Shown: positions 23,325-32,556 of the stretch, piece after piece
How the letters are laid out: every line of letters begins with the position of its first letter
How positions within the stretch are numbered: position 1 is the stretch's first letter
Source of the DNA: Actinacidiphila acididurans
GTDB lineage: Bacteria; Actinomycetota; Actinomycetes; Streptomycetales; Streptomycetaceae
Length of the DNA: 64,000 nucleotides
Assembly: GCF_016918855.1 (NCBI RefSeq)
Contig: NZ_JADKYB010000014.1
Location: forward strand, 1-64,000
Direction: 5' to 3'
Notes under the pieces: model-generated
Told to the model about the DNA's origin: nothing
The model's database searches: none
The model's input: the letters and a program-made list of their open reading frames with translations, nothing else
Translations under genes and position numbers: made by a program

Positions 23325-25916
23325 GTGAACGCAACAACCCGTAAAAGACGTTGGCTGACGATCTCGGCCATCACTGCGCTGTCCGCGCTGTTCGCCATCC
23401 CGGCGGGGGCCGCGCCCGGACACCCCGCGGCCCACCCCCGCGCCGTCTCCGCCATGGCCACCGCGGCGGACGGCGGTGGTGACGGTGGTGACGGCGCCGA
23501 GGAGGCGGACGAGATCGCCGAGGGAGCGGACCAGTTCGCCGAGGCCCGCACCTCCCCCGGCACCATCGCCCCCGGCGCCTTCGCGGCCGCCTGGGACCAG
23601 CTCAACGCCCTTCCCGGCACCGGCGGCCAGTGGAACCACGTGACCGGCCTGCCGTACAACTCCGACGACCCGCGGTACCGCGACTACAGCTCGAACTCCT
23701 CCGGCGGCGCCGGCCTGGTCACCGGGCGCACCTCGGCGCTCGCCGCCGACGACGACGGCTACGTGTACGAGGGCAGCGCGGGCGGCGGCGTGTGGCGCTC
23801 GGCCACCGGCGGCGGCCACTGGCAGCCCATCAGCGACCAGCTCCCGACGCAGGCCACCGGCGCCCTCGCGCTGGACGGCCGCGGCCGGCTGTGGCTGGGC
23901 ACCGGCGAGGCCACCACGAACGCGGACGCGTACCTCGGCAGCGGCGTCTACGTGCTGACGAACCCGCACACCGGGACATTCAGCAAGTACAGCCGGGTCG
24001 GCGGCAGCGAGCTGGACTCGACGTCGATCCACACCCTGCGCTTCGGCGGCAACAAGGTCTGGGCGTCCACCACGCACGGCGTGTGGAGCCACTCCACCAC
24101 CGACCTGAGCGGGCCGTGGAAGCTGGAGTTCGCGCCGAACCCGGACTACCTGCCGGGCGGCCCGCTGGCGAACGACCCGAACGCGCCGTACAAGAACATC
24201 GCCAACGACGTGGCGATCGACCCGAAGAACCCGTCGAACGTCATGCTGGCCATCGGCTGGCGCAGTGGTGACGACTACAACGGCTTCTACCACAAGGTCA
24301 ACGGCACCTGGACCAAGGTCACCTCGCTCGGCGCGATGCCCACCGACGCCGGCACGGTCGGCAACGTGACCTTCGCCGCGGCCAAGGACGGCTCGCGCTA
24401 CTACGCCATCGTCCAGTCGCCGAACGCGCTCAACACCAACCCGGACAGCAACCTGGACGGCATCTACGTCTCGCGCAACGGTGACCCGTTCGGCGCGTGG
24501 AACAAGATCGCCGACGTGAACACGCTGGTCAAGTCCGGCTCGGCGCTCACCGACCCGGGCTACATGCCGGGCGTGCAGGCCTGGTACAACGAGTTCCTCC
24601 AGGTGGACCCGACGAACGCGAACCACGTCTACGCGGGCCTGGAAGAGGTCTTCGAGACCAAGGACGCGGGCGCCAAGTGGTCGGCCGTGGGCCCGTACTG
24701 GAACTTCAACTTCCCCTGCTGGAGCATCGACCCGAGCAAGCAGACGGGTGACTGCAACCAGACCACGCACGCCGACCAGCACGCGGCGGCGATCGGCACC
24801 TTCCACGGCAAGCCGTACGTGTACGTCGGCGACGACGGCGGCGTCTACAAGCGCCCGGTCAACGGCACGCAGGACGCGTCCGGCCACGCCACCGACTGGG
24901 CGTCGACCAACGACGGCACCATCGACACCCTGCAGTACTACTCGGTCGGCATCGGCAAGGACCCGGCCGGCCGCGGGGTCGCGGTCAACGGCGGTCTGCA
25001 GGACAACGGCCAGTCCATCCTGCGCGCCGGCGACACCGTGATGGGCTCGAACTTCGGCGGCGACGGCGGCGACACCCTCACCGACCCGGCCAACGGCTGC
25101 AACATCGCCCAGGAGTACGTGTACCTGGCGGTGAACGTCACCCAGAACTGCGCGGTCAACGACGGCTCCTGGGTGACCGACCCGTCCAAGATCACCTCCT
25201 ACGACGTGGCGCCCCCGGACAACGCGACCAGCGAGGCCCGGTTCACCGCGCCGCTGACCGTCGACACCCAGGACGGCAACACCTGGATCGCGGGCGGCCG
25301 GCACGTGTGGGTGCAGACCCACGGCTACGCCATCCGCAGCTCCGACGAGTGGACCAACGCCTTCGACCTGGGCGCGGGGCACACCGCCACCGCGGTCGCC
25401 GCGCAGGGCGGCAAGGTCTACGCGGCCTGGTGCGGCCCGTGCAACAACCAGGGCTTCACCCGCGGCATCGCGGTCGGCAACGCCGACGGCACCGGCTGGC
25501 ACCAGCTCGACCTGCCGGTCGACGGCACCGTGCCCAACCGGTACCTGTCCGGCCTCGCCATCGACCCGGCGAACTCCGCGCACGTCTACCTGGCCGTGAA
25601 CGGCTTCTCCCGGCACTGGACCGAGGGCCCGGGCGCGGGCATCGGCCACGTCTTCGAGTCCACCGACTCCGGCGCGACCTGGAAGGACATCTCGGCGAAC
25701 CTGCCCGACGTCCCGACCGACGCGCTGCTGGCCCTGCCCGGCGGCGGCCTGGCCCTGGCCACCGACCTCGGCGTGGTCTACCGCGCCCCGCACCACACCG
25801 GCTGGGAGCGGGTCGGCAACCTCCCGGCGGTCGCCGTCCTCCAGCTCAAGTCCGGCCCCGACGGCAAGGTGTACGCCGCCACCCACGGCCGCGGCATCTG
25901 GTCGATCCGCCTGTAG
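23325..25916 (+). CDS. Secreted BNR/YCF48-type beta-propeller protein (sialidase-like fold)
   Basis: An 863-residue protein with a Sec signal peptide (KRRWLTISAITALSALFAIPAGAAPG, cleavage near residue 30). A short acidic Gly/Asp segment follows, then a long domain of repeated propeller blades. Asp-box-like turns occur, for example GGGVWRSATGGGHW, DAGAKWSAVG and FESTDSGATWKDIS. The end, GKVYAATHGRGIWSIRL, closes the propeller. Such proteins are glycoside-binding or sialidase/xyloglucanase-like; I cannot see a convincing sialidase catalytic set, so the activity is open. GTG 23325 has AGGGAGA upstream. A perfect bidirectional terminator follows. It stands alone in a 191-base upstream region that is richer in A/T than its surroundings. 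Confidence 0.88.
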   Translation: MNATTRKRRWLTISAITALSALFAIPAGAAPGHPAAHPRAVSAMATAADGGGDGGDGAEEADEIAEGADQFAEARTSPGTIAPGAFAAAWDQLNALPGTGGQWNHVTGLPYNSDDPRYRDYSSNSSGGAGLVTGRTSALAADDDGYVYEGSAGGGVWRSATGGGHWQPISDQLPTQATGALALDGRGRLWLGTGEATTNADAYLGSGVYVLTNPHTGTFSKYSRVGGSELDSTSIHTLRFGGNKVWASTTHGVWSHSTTDLSGPWKLEFAPNPDYLPGGPLANDPNAPYKNIANDVAIDPKNPSNVMLAIGWRSGDDYNGFYHKVNGTWTKVTSLGAMPTDAGTVGNVTFAAAKDGSRYYAIVQSPNALNTNPDSNLDGIYVSRNGDPFGAWNKIADVNTLVKSGSALTDPGYMPGVQAWYNEFLQVDPTNANHVYAGLEEVFETKDAGAKWSAVGPYWNFNFPCWSIDPSKQTGDCNQTTHADQHAAAIGTFHGKPYVYVGDDGGVYKRPVNGTQDASGHATDWASTNDGTIDTLQYYSVGIGKDPAGRGVAVNGGLQDNGQSILRAGDTVMGSNFGGDGGDTLTDPANGCNIAQEYVYLAVNVTQNCAVNDGSWVTDPSKITSYDVAPPDNATSEARFTAPLTVDTQDGNTWIAGGRHVWVQTHGYAIRSSDEWTNAFDLGAGHTATAVAAQGGKVYAAWCGPCNNQGFTRGIAVGNADGTGWHQLDLPVDGTVPNRYLSGLAIDPANSAHVYLAVNGFSRHWTEGPGAGIGHVFESTDSGATWKDISANLPDVPTDALLALPGGGLALATDLGVVYRAPHHTGWERVGNLPAVAVLQLKSGPDGKVYAATHGRGIWSIRL

Positions 25917-25932
25917 CGGCAGTCATCAGTGA

Positions 25933-25967
25933 GTAAGGGGCGGCACCCATAGGGTGCCGCCCCTTAC
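25933..25967. terminator. Bidirectional hairpin between propeller gene and moeZ
   Basis: GTAAGGGGCGGCACCC and its exact complement GGGTGCCGCCCCTTAC form a 16-bp stem with a 3-base loop, placed between convergent genes. Confidence 0.9.
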
Positions 25968-25986
25968 ACGTGCGGTACTCGAGGGG

Positions 25987-27165
25987 TCAGTAGACCGGCT
26001 TCTCCGGCTCGACCGTGTTGACCCAGCCGATCACGCCGCCGCCGACGTGGACGGCGTCGGCGAAGCCCGCGGACTTCACGATGGCCAGCACCTCGGCGCT
26101 GCGGACACCGGTCTTGCAGTGCAGCACGATGCGCTTCTCGTGCGGCAGGTGCTCCAGCGCGGTGCCCATGATGAACTCGTTCTTCGGGATCAGCTTGGCA
26201 CCGGGGATGTTGACGATCTCGTACTCGTTCTGCTCCCGGACATCGATGATCTCGATGTTCTCGCCGCCGTCGATCCACGCCTTGAGCTGCTGCGGCGTGA
26301 TCGTGGAGCCGGCCGCGGCCTCCTGGGCCTCCTCGGAGACCACGCCGCAGAACGCCTCGTAGTCGATGAGCTCGTTGACCGTCGGGTTCTTGCCGCACAC
26401 CGCGCACTCGGGGTCCTTGCGGACCTTGACCGTGCGGGTCTGCTGCTCCAGGGCGTCGTAGATCATCAGCCGGCCGACCAGCGGCTCACCCACACCGGTG
26501 AGGATCTTGATCGCCTCGGTGACCTGGGTGGCGCCGATGGAGCCGCACAGCACGCCGAGGACGCCGCCCTCGGCGCAGGAGGGGACCATGCCCGGCGGCG
26601 GGGGCTCCGGGTACAGGCAGCGGTAGCAGGGGCCGTACTCGGCCCAGAACACCGACGCCTGGCCGTCGAAGCGGTAGATCGAACCCCACACGTACGGCTT
26701 GTTCAGCAGCACGGCGGCGTCGTTGACCAGGTAGCGGGTGGCGAAGTTGTCCGTGCCGTCGACGATCAGGTCGTACTGCGCGAACAGCTCCATCACGTTG
26801 TCGGAGTCGAGCCGCTCCTCGTGGAGCACCACGTTCACGTACGGGTTGATCTCCTTGACGGTGTCCCGGGCGGACTCCGCCTTGGAGCGGCCGATGGAGC
26901 TCTGGCGGTGGATGATCTGGCGCTGGAGGTTCGACTCGTCCACTTCGTCGAACTCCACGATGCCCAGCGTGCCCACGCCCGCCGCGGCCAGGTACATCAG
27001 AGCCGGCGAGCCCAGACCGCCGGCGCCCACACACAGCACCTTGGCGTTCTTCAGCCGCTTCTGCCCGTCCATCCCCACATCGGGGATGATCAGGTGACGC
27101 GAATACCGGCGGACCTCGTCGACGGTGAGCTCGGCGGCCGGCTCGACCAGGGGTGGCAGCGACAC
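25987..27165 (-). CDS. moeZ: MoeZ adenylyltransferase/sulfurtransferase
   Basis: A 392-residue fusion. The N-terminal MoeB/ThiF E1 domain has the nucleotide loop VGAGGLGSPALMYL, the Arg finger ESNLQRQ and zinc Cys pairs (CYRCLYPE and CAVCGK). The C-terminal rhodanese domain has the active-site loop HCKTGVRS. MoeZ adenylates and then thiolates sulfur-carrier proteins for molybdopterin, thioamide and cysteine pathways. GTG 27165 has GAGG upstream. The gene is convergent with the propeller gene behind a strong terminator. It is not joined to the polysaccharide cassette upstream, which ends 148 bases away. Full length and intact motifs indicate a functional protein. Confidence 0.95.
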   Translation of the reverse strand: MSLPPLVEPAAELTVDEVRRYSRHLIIPDVGMDGQKRLKNAKVLCVGAGGLGSPALMYLAAAGVGTLGIVEFDEVDESNLQRQIIHRQSSIGRSKAESARDTVKEINPYVNVVLHEERLDSDNVMELFAQYDLIVDGTDNFATRYLVNDAAVLLNKPYVWGSIYRFDGQASVFWAEYGPCYRCLYPEPPPPGMVPSCAEGGVLGVLCGSIGATQVTEAIKILTGVGEPLVGRLMIYDALEQQTRTVKVRKDPECAVCGKNPTVNELIDYEAFCGVVSEEAQEAAAGSTITPQQLKAWIDGGENIEIIDVREQNEYEIVNIPGAKLIPKNEFIMGTALEHLPHEKRIVLHCKTGVRSAEVLAIVKSAGFADAVHVGGGVIGWVNTVEPEKPVY

Positions 27166-27312
27166 GGGGACCTCAGCAATACGGTTGGTCGGTCATCTGG
27201 CAGTCCGTGCAGTTCGGTACGAGCTGTACGTGCCCACACTTGCTTGTCGCTCAACACTGCCACGCCCGTCTTCATTCCAAGACCGGGGTCCGCGGACCGA
27301 GACGCTTTACGG

Positions 27313-28095
27313 TCACATGCTGGGCGGCGGCTGATTTCGCACCTTTCGCACCAGCTGGTGCCAGTAGCGCGGCAGGCCGGCCCAGGGGTCGGCGCCGTAC
27401 CGGTCGTCGCGGTCGGTGAGAAAAACGGTGGCCGCGCCCTGCCAGCGGGCGATCCGCAGGGCGGTGTCCAGGTGCGGGCGGGGCACGCCGTGCACCAGGT
27501 GGGCGAATCGGTTCGGCGGGAGCTGCGCGGTCCACGGCGGCGCCTCCGACCAGCGGTAACGCGCCCAGGGGCCGACGAAGGTGACCAGTTGGTCGGCGGG
27601 CTCGGCGTAGGCCGGATACGGGTGGGTGCCCGGCGCCAGGACGACGGTGCCGCCGCCGTCCAGCAGCGCCCGCAAGGTGGCGACCAGGCGGCGGCACTCG
27701 GGCAGCTCGTCCCGCCCGATCGGGGCGCGGTGCAGGTAGAAGCCGTCCACCCGGTACCACTCCCGGTAGCGCGAGGCGTCCAGCACCAGGTCGCCGAACC
27801 GCCGGGTGCCGTGGACGGCGTCCAGCAGTCCGAGGAGTGGGACGCCGTTCTCATGGGCGCGGGCGTCACGGATACGGGCCAGCGCCTCGCCGTACAGCGG
27901 GTCCGGGCGCGCGCCCGGACCCGCGGAGACGTCGAAGGCCGCCCAGTGCACGGGGGTGCCCGGGCGGGCCGGCTCGGCCCACTCCGCGGGCGCGACCAGC
28001 GGGTGGGCGAAGGCGGGCACGCCCAGACCGGTCCGCGGCCGCAGCGGCGCCCGGCGCGCGCGGACGAGGCCGGGCCCCGGGGTCAGACGCGGCAT
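27313..28095 (-). CDS. Spherulation-specific family 4 (spherulin4/GH135-like) protein
   Basis: A 260-residue protein of the spherulin-4 family: VPAFAHPLVAPAEW, FDVSAGPGARPDP, YREWYRVDGFYLHRAP, VVLAPGTHPYPAY and QLVTFVGPWARYRW in order. Fungal relatives such as Sph3 (GH135) cut alpha-1,4-linked N-acetylgalactosamine polymers. The family's catalytic Asp-Glu after VDG is His-Arg here, and the later Glu of the FE position is Val, so ordinary hydrolysis looks unlikely. There is no signal peptide, so it is intracellular, unlike fungal Sph3. ATG 28095 overlaps the epimerase stop by 13 bases, so the two are coupled. Confidence 0.85.
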   Translation of the reverse strand: MPRLTPGPGLVRARRAPLRPRTGLGVPAFAHPLVAPAEWAEPARPGTPVHWAAFDVSAGPGARPDPLYGEALARIRDARAHENGVPLLGLLDAVHGTRRFGDLVLDASRYREWYRVDGFYLHRAPIGRDELPECRRLVATLRALLDGGGTVVLAPGTHPYPAYAEPADQLVTFVGPWARYRWSEAPPWTAQLPPNRFAHLVHGVPRPHLDTALRIARWQGAATVFLTDRDDRYGADPWAGLPRYWHQLVRKVRNQPPPSM

Positions 28096-29000
28096 GCCGC
28101 CTCCATCCACACGTCGGCCAGCGACTCCTCCAGGGCGATCCGCGGGCGCCAGCCCAGGCGGTCGCGGGCGGTACGGATGTCGGCCTGCTGCCACAGCCCG
28201 CAGCCGTCGGGGTACGGGGGATGCGCGCCCGGTACGCCGCCCGGCGGCTCGTCCAGCTCGTGCAGCACCCCTTCGTAGCCGGCCACGTGGGCCAGGGCGG
28301 CGGCCATGTCGCGCAGCCGGATGGCCCGGCCGCTGCCGATGTTCACCACGCCCTGCGCGGCCGACAGCGAGGCGGCGTGCACCGCGCGGGCCACGTCGCG
28401 CACGTCCACGAAGTCGCGCTGCGCGGTCAGGCCGCCGAGCTTCAGCTCGGGCTCGCCGTTCTGCATCGCCCGGCGCAGGGCCTCGGCGATCCGGCCCAGC
28501 GGGGCGCCGGTCGGCGTGCCCGGGCCGACCGGGCTGAACACCCGCAGCACCACCGCGTCCAGCCCGGAGCCGAGCACTATCTCGGTGCCGGCGAGCTTGC
28601 TCACGCCGTACGGGCCGCCCGGCCGCGGCATCGCGTCCTCGCCGGTGGACGCGCCGGCCGGCGACGGGCCGTACTCCGAGCCGCAGCCGATCTGCACCAG
28701 CCGCGCCGCCACCGCGCTGCGGCGCAGTGCCTCGCACACGGTGGCCACCGCCACGGTGTTCTGCCGGATCAGTTCGCGGGCGTTGCCCCGCGTGCTGCCC
28801 GCGCAGTTGATCACCACTCCCGGGTGCACCGCGTCCAGGAAGCGGGCGAGCACTCCCGGCGCGCCGTCGGCCAGATCGAACCGTACGTCGGCGTCATCGC
28901 TGCGCCCCAGCGCGGTGAGCTGCACCGCGGGATCGGCCAGCAGCCGTTCCGCCACGTGCCGCCCCAGGAATCCGTCGGCCCCGAGCAGCAGCACCCTCAC
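28083..29000 (-). CDS. NAD-dependent sugar-nucleotide epimerase/dehydratase
   Basis: A 305-residue extended SDR protein. The NAD loop is VRVLLLGADGFLGRHVAERLL, Asp/Arg choose NAD, the serine is in IGCGSEYGPS and the catalytic pair is in PYGVSKLAG (YxxxK). The C-terminal part binds the nucleotide sugar. It would interconvert or dehydrate a UDP- or dTDP-sugar for the neighbouring glycosyltransferase. GTG 29000 with GGGAGG upstream was chosen over a 38-residue longer frame. It is followed by the spherulin-like gene with overlap and preceded by a 163-base gap from the membrane-protein gene. Confidence 0.9.
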   Translation of the reverse strand: MRVLLLGADGFLGRHVAERLLADPAVQLTALGRSDDADVRFDLADGAPGVLARFLDAVHPGVVINCAGSTRGNARELIRQNTVAVATVCEALRRSAVAARLVQIGCGSEYGPSPAGASTGEDAMPRPGGPYGVSKLAGTEIVLGSGLDAVVLRVFSPVGPGTPTGAPLGRIAEALRRAMQNGEPELKLGGLTAQRDFVDVRDVARAVHAASLSAAQGVVNIGSGRAIRLRDMAAALAHVAGYEGVLHELDEPPGGVPGAHPPYPDGCGLWQQADIRTARDRLGWRPRIALEESLADVWMEAACRV

Positions 29001-29163
29001 GGCCGCCCTCCCGGGATGCGGTGGGCCGGGTTTTCCGCAGGTGCCGGTGCGGCGGGATGAGGGGGACGGGAAGGGCCGAACGAATGGCGGGGACGGAGGG
29101 GATGCAGAGGACACGATGCGGACATCGGTGGGCTCCTCGGGGTCGGGGACGGGGTCGGGTGGG

Positions 29164-30189
29164 TCAGGGGTGGTGGGGGGCGGGCCGGGACAGTGCGCGG
29201 AAGGTGGGGGGAAGGAGGAAGAGGAACGCGGCGCCGCAGGCCAGGGCCTCGGGGGCGGTGCCGGGCAGAGGAAGGCCGAGCGGGGCGACCGCGAGGGTGC
29301 AGGTCTCGGCGAGGGCCGCGCCGCGCAGGGCGGCCAGGGCGGGGAGCGGCTCGCCGTGGCCGGACAGCAGGCGGGCGGCGAACAGGAGCAGGCCGAGCGC
29401 GGCAGGCCCGGCGAGCGGTCCGCCGGGGGTGAGTAGGGCGAGCAGGGCCGCCAGGGCGGCGGCGTGCCCGGCGAGGGCGACGGCGAGGCGGGGGCGTACC
29501 GCGTCGGCGTAGTCGGCGAGGCTGTGGCTGGGGGCGAGCTGGGCGCGGGACCGCACGGCCAGCCAGTGCGCCCAGCAGGCCGCCGGGACCAGGCCGAGGG
29601 TGAGCGCGGCGAAGGACGGCACCTGGGCAGCCGGGTCGAAGGGTCCCCGGCCGGACAGGGCGGTCACCGCCTGCGGACCGTAGAGGGCGTACGCGAGCAG
29701 TGCGTACGCCCAGGGGGCGCCGCCGCCGCGGGGGACGGCCAGCGGCCCCTTGCGCAGGGCGGCCCAGGCCGTGACGGCGACGAACACGGCGAGGCCGGCC
29801 CCGAGGACCGGGCTGCGCAGCGCCGGGAACACCGCGGCGGCGGCCCCGGGCAGCGCGTGGCGCAGTCCGGTGCGCCGGGGCAGCAGGGCCCGTTCGGTAC
29901 GGTTCGGCCCCCCGTCCAGCCGCGCCACGGTCCTGGGTGCCCGCGCCAGCAGCTCCGCGGCGAGCCCGAACACGTCCGGCTGCCGCAGCCGCCGCGCGTC
30001 GCCGTCCGTGACCCCCCGCGCCTCCAGCCCGGCGGCGATCTCCCACTCGTCCACCGCCCCGGCCAGCAGCTCGCCGTGCGCCCGCATCATCTGCCGTACG
30101 GGGTCCCCGGCCGCCTGCCGCCGCAGCGCCGGCGCCCCTTGCCCCTCGGGCAAAACCGATTCGCCTCCGGCCCGCCCCACCGACCTCAT
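29164..30189 (-). CDS. Polytopic membrane protein of the glycosyltransferase cassette
   Basis: A 341-residue protein. Residues 1-~115 are soluble and include WEIAAGLEARGVTDGDARRLRQPDVFGLAAELLAR, a helical motif repeated in relatives of this gene. The rest has ~8 hydrophobic segments, starting FALRSPVLGAGLAVFVAVTAW and ending FLFLLPPTFRALSR. I know no enzymatic family. Its ATG overlaps the glycosyltransferase stop (ATGA at 30186-30189), so the two proteins are made together. A role as membrane partner or exporter of the polymer is inference only. Confidence 0.75.
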   Translation of the reverse strand: MRSVGRAGGESVLPEGQGAPALRRQAAGDPVRQMMRAHGELLAGAVDEWEIAAGLEARGVTDGDARRLRQPDVFGLAAELLARAPRTVARLDGGPNRTERALLPRRTGLRHALPGAAAAVFPALRSPVLGAGLAVFVAVTAWAALRKGPLAVPRGGGAPWAYALLAYALYGPQAVTALSGRGPFDPAAQVPSFAALTLGLVPAACWAHWLAVRSRAQLAPSHSLADYADAVRPRLAVALAGHAAALAALLALLTPGGPLAGPAALGLLLFAARLLSGHGEPLPALAALRGAALAETCTLAVAPLGLPLPGTAPEALACGAAFLFLLPPTFRALSRPAPHHP

Positions 30190-32189
30190 GGCCGCGCGCC
30201 TCCGGCGGTGAGTGCGCCGGCCGCCGGCGGACGTGCCCTCTCCGCGGTGCGGGTCCGGGTCCGTCCCCGCTCGCCCGTCGCGGGCAACGACGGCGGCCGC
30301 CGGGTCGGAGGAAGGGGCGCGATGCGGCTCGGCAGGGGCTGCCGGGCGGCCACCGCCGCGTAGCCCTCACGGAAGGCGGCGACCCAGCTCTCGACCGTGA
30401 AGAGGGCCAGGGCGCGTTCGCGGGCCGCCGCACCGAGCCGGGCGGCCCGGTCGGGGGCCGCGAGCAGGGCGAGGACCGCGTCGGCCAGGGCACGGGGGTC
30501 GCGCGGCGGTACGACCAGGCCGGTCGCGCCGACGACCTCGCGGACCGCGCCCACGTCCGTGGCGACCGTGGGCCGCCCGCAGAACATCGCCTCGACCAGG
30601 GTGAGCGGAAAGCCCTCCGCACCGCTGGACAGGACCACCACGTCCCCGCCCGCGTAGGCGCCCGCGAGGTCCGGCCCCCCGGGCGACCCGATCTCCTCGA
30701 AGCCGACCGATCCGCCCGCCTCCTCTGCCGGGAAGAGCCGGTCCGCGAGGGCGCGGCAGTGCCCGAGATACGCAACCGCCCGCGGATCCCCCGTACGCAG
30801 GTGGCAGACCCGCAGCCGCACCCCCGGCCGCCGCGCCCGCACCATCAGGAAGGCGTGCAGCAGCGCGGCCAGATCCTTGCCCGGATCCGGCCGCCCGACC
30901 CACACCAGCACGGGGCGCCCGGCGGAGTCGGCGAGCATGCCCGCACCCCGGGCCGCTGCGTCGGCCGTCGCCGTGTCGGCCCCCGTGGCACCCGCTTCCG
31001 GAGCGCTCGCCCTGGCGGCCCGGACCGGTGTGCCGCCGACTGCCGCGACGCCGCTTCTGGCGGCACGGGCTTCGGACGCGTTCGCATTCGCCGCACCGAC
31101 GCCGGCAACACCGGCTTCCGAAGAAGCGCTGGCCCCTGCGGCCCGCACCAGCGCGGTACCGGTCGCCACGGCACCCGCCTCCGAGGCGCTCGGCGCGACA
31201 GCGCCGGCCTCCACGTCGCCGGCCCCCGCGACACCGACTCGCCGGGCCTCAGCCCCGCCGGCCTGCGCTCCTCCCATCCCCGCGAACCGTCCCGGGTCGA
31301 AGCCCGGGTGGATCGTGCGGATGCGCTCGGGGCGCGCGCCGCAGCGGAGTTGCCAGCGGGTGACGTGGGTGGAGCCGGAGGTGATGAGGGCGGCTTGGCG
31401 GTAGGACTCGGCGGCGAGGAGGCGGTGGTAGGCGCCGAGCAGGGCGCGGGCGGACGGGGGGAGTTGGGCCGTGCGGAGGGCGAGCAGGGCTTCGCGGGCG
31501 CGGACGGCGTATTCGGTGACGATCAGGGGGGTGCCGGAGAACCGTTTGGCCAGCAGCCCGGGGAGGGTCGCGGGGCCGCCGGAGAGCGCGTGGCACAGGT
31601 CGGCCGCGGCCAGGTCGGCCGGGCCGTACCAGGGGGCGGACAGAGGCCGCAGCTGGCGTTCCAGGGTGCCGGCAACGGTCAGGAGTTCGGTGACGACAAT
31701 GTCGGCGACCAGGGGCCGGACCCCTGGGGCGCGGCACGCGGACTCAAGGACGGCGACCGCGTCCGGGCCGCGTAAGAGCTCGGGCAGGCCGCCCCCCTCG
31801 GCCGCGACCCGGGCCAGGCCGTACAGGCCCGCGGCGAAGCGTTCGGCCCGCGGCGCCGGGGGGAGGGCGGCGCCGCCGGCCAGTGCGGCGGCGAATTCGC
31901 CGTAGTGCCAGAGGAATTCCGCCCGGCGGGCGCGCCGGGCCGCCCGGCCGCCGCCTCGGATCGGCGTCAGGGCGGCGGCCGGCGGCTCCCCCCAGAGGCG
32001 TTCCGCCCGCACCCGCCGCACCTGCGGCGGCAGGTCCACGCGGCCCCCGGCCTCCGTCCCGGACGACCGGATCAGCGCGTACACGTCGAAGTCGTGGTGG
32101 TCCAGGCCGCGTACGAGCCGGTCGCACCACGCGGTGCCTTCACCGCGCGCGAATGGATAACCACCCTCGGTGAGCAGTGCGACGCGCAC
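30186..32189 (-). CDS. GT4 glycosyltransferase, PelF-like (DUF3492)
   Basis: About 667 residues. The N-terminal DUF3492 part opens VRVALLTEGGYPFARGEGTAWCDRLV and runs to ~residue 300; the GT-B C-domain carries PVLVWVGRPDPGKDL, LSSGAEGFPLTLVEAMFCGRPTVATDVG (E-x7-E motif) and GLVVPPRDP. PelF is the polymerase of Pel exopolysaccharide. Between the two halves (residues ~303-424, DNA ~30918-31283) lies an Ala/Gly-rich insert of repeated short blocks that is absent from the family as I know it. GTG 32189 has GGGAGG upstream. It is first in the four-gene cassette. Confidence 0.88.
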   Translation of the reverse strand: MRVALLTEGGYPFARGEGTAWCDRLVRGLDHHDFDVYALIRSSGTEAGGRVDLPPQVRRVRAERLWGEPPAAALTPIRGGGRAARRARRAEFLWHYGEFAAALAGGAALPPAPRAERFAAGLYGLARVAAEGGGLPELLRGPDAVAVLESACRAPGVRPLVADIVVTELLTVAGTLERQLRPLSAPWYGPADLAAADLCHALSGGPATLPGLLAKRFSGTPLIVTEYAVRAREALLALRTAQLPPSARALLGAYHRLLAAESYRQAALITSGSTHVTRWQLRCGARPERIRTIHPGFDPGRFAGMGGAQAGGAEARRVGVAGAGDVEAGAVAPSASEAGAVATGTALVRAAGASASSEAGVAGVGAANANASEARAARSGVAAVGGTPVRAARASAPEAGATGADTATADAAARGAGMLADSAGRPVLVWVGRPDPGKDLAALLHAFLMVRARRPGVRLRVCHLRTGDPRAVAYLGHCRALADRLFPAEEAGGSVGFEEIGSPGGPDLAGAYAGGDVVVLSSGAEGFPLTLVEAMFCGRPTVATDVGAVREVVGATGLVVPPRDPRALADAVLALLAAPDRAARLGAAARERALALFTVESWVAAFREGYAAVAARQPLPSRIAPLPPTRRPPSLPATGERGRTRTRTAERARPPAAGALTAGGARP

Positions 32190-32556
32190 CTTTGCGCCTC
32201 CCTTCGCCGTGCCGGGTCCTTCCCGCGGAGCCGTCCCCGCGGGCCTGCCCCCGGGCGCCGGACGGCGGCGGGCGGATGCCGTGCGGCTCCGCCGGAGTCC
32301 CGGGACGCGACGACCGTATGCCCGTACGGCGGTGGCGCGATGGACGGTTGTCCGCGGTGCCACCGGAAGGGGTGAAATCTCGTAACTTCCGCCGCGCCAC
32401 GGCGTTGACGAGCTGACGGCCACTGCGTCCGGCCGGGCGCGACCCACCCGTACCCGGCCCGGGCCCGGCCCGCACGCACCGCAGGTCAGGCCCGGACAGT
32501 GGGCGTACCGTGGCCGCCCCCGGTCGGGTCGGCACCACCCGAAAGCGTGACTCGGG
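32190..32556. other. Intergenic gap between ABC operon end and glycosyltransferase start
   Basis: A 367-base gap with no gene I can support. It must hold the terminator of the ABC transporter operon and the promoter of the glycosyltransferase cassette. I see no strong hairpin or consensus promoter. Confidence 0.5.

Noticed and set aside
27090..27278. ORF upstream of moeZ starting MKTGVAVLSDKQVW on the minus strand
   Set aside because: It would overlap moeZ heavily in another frame, has no ribosome-binding site and its downstream part is a shadow of moeZ.
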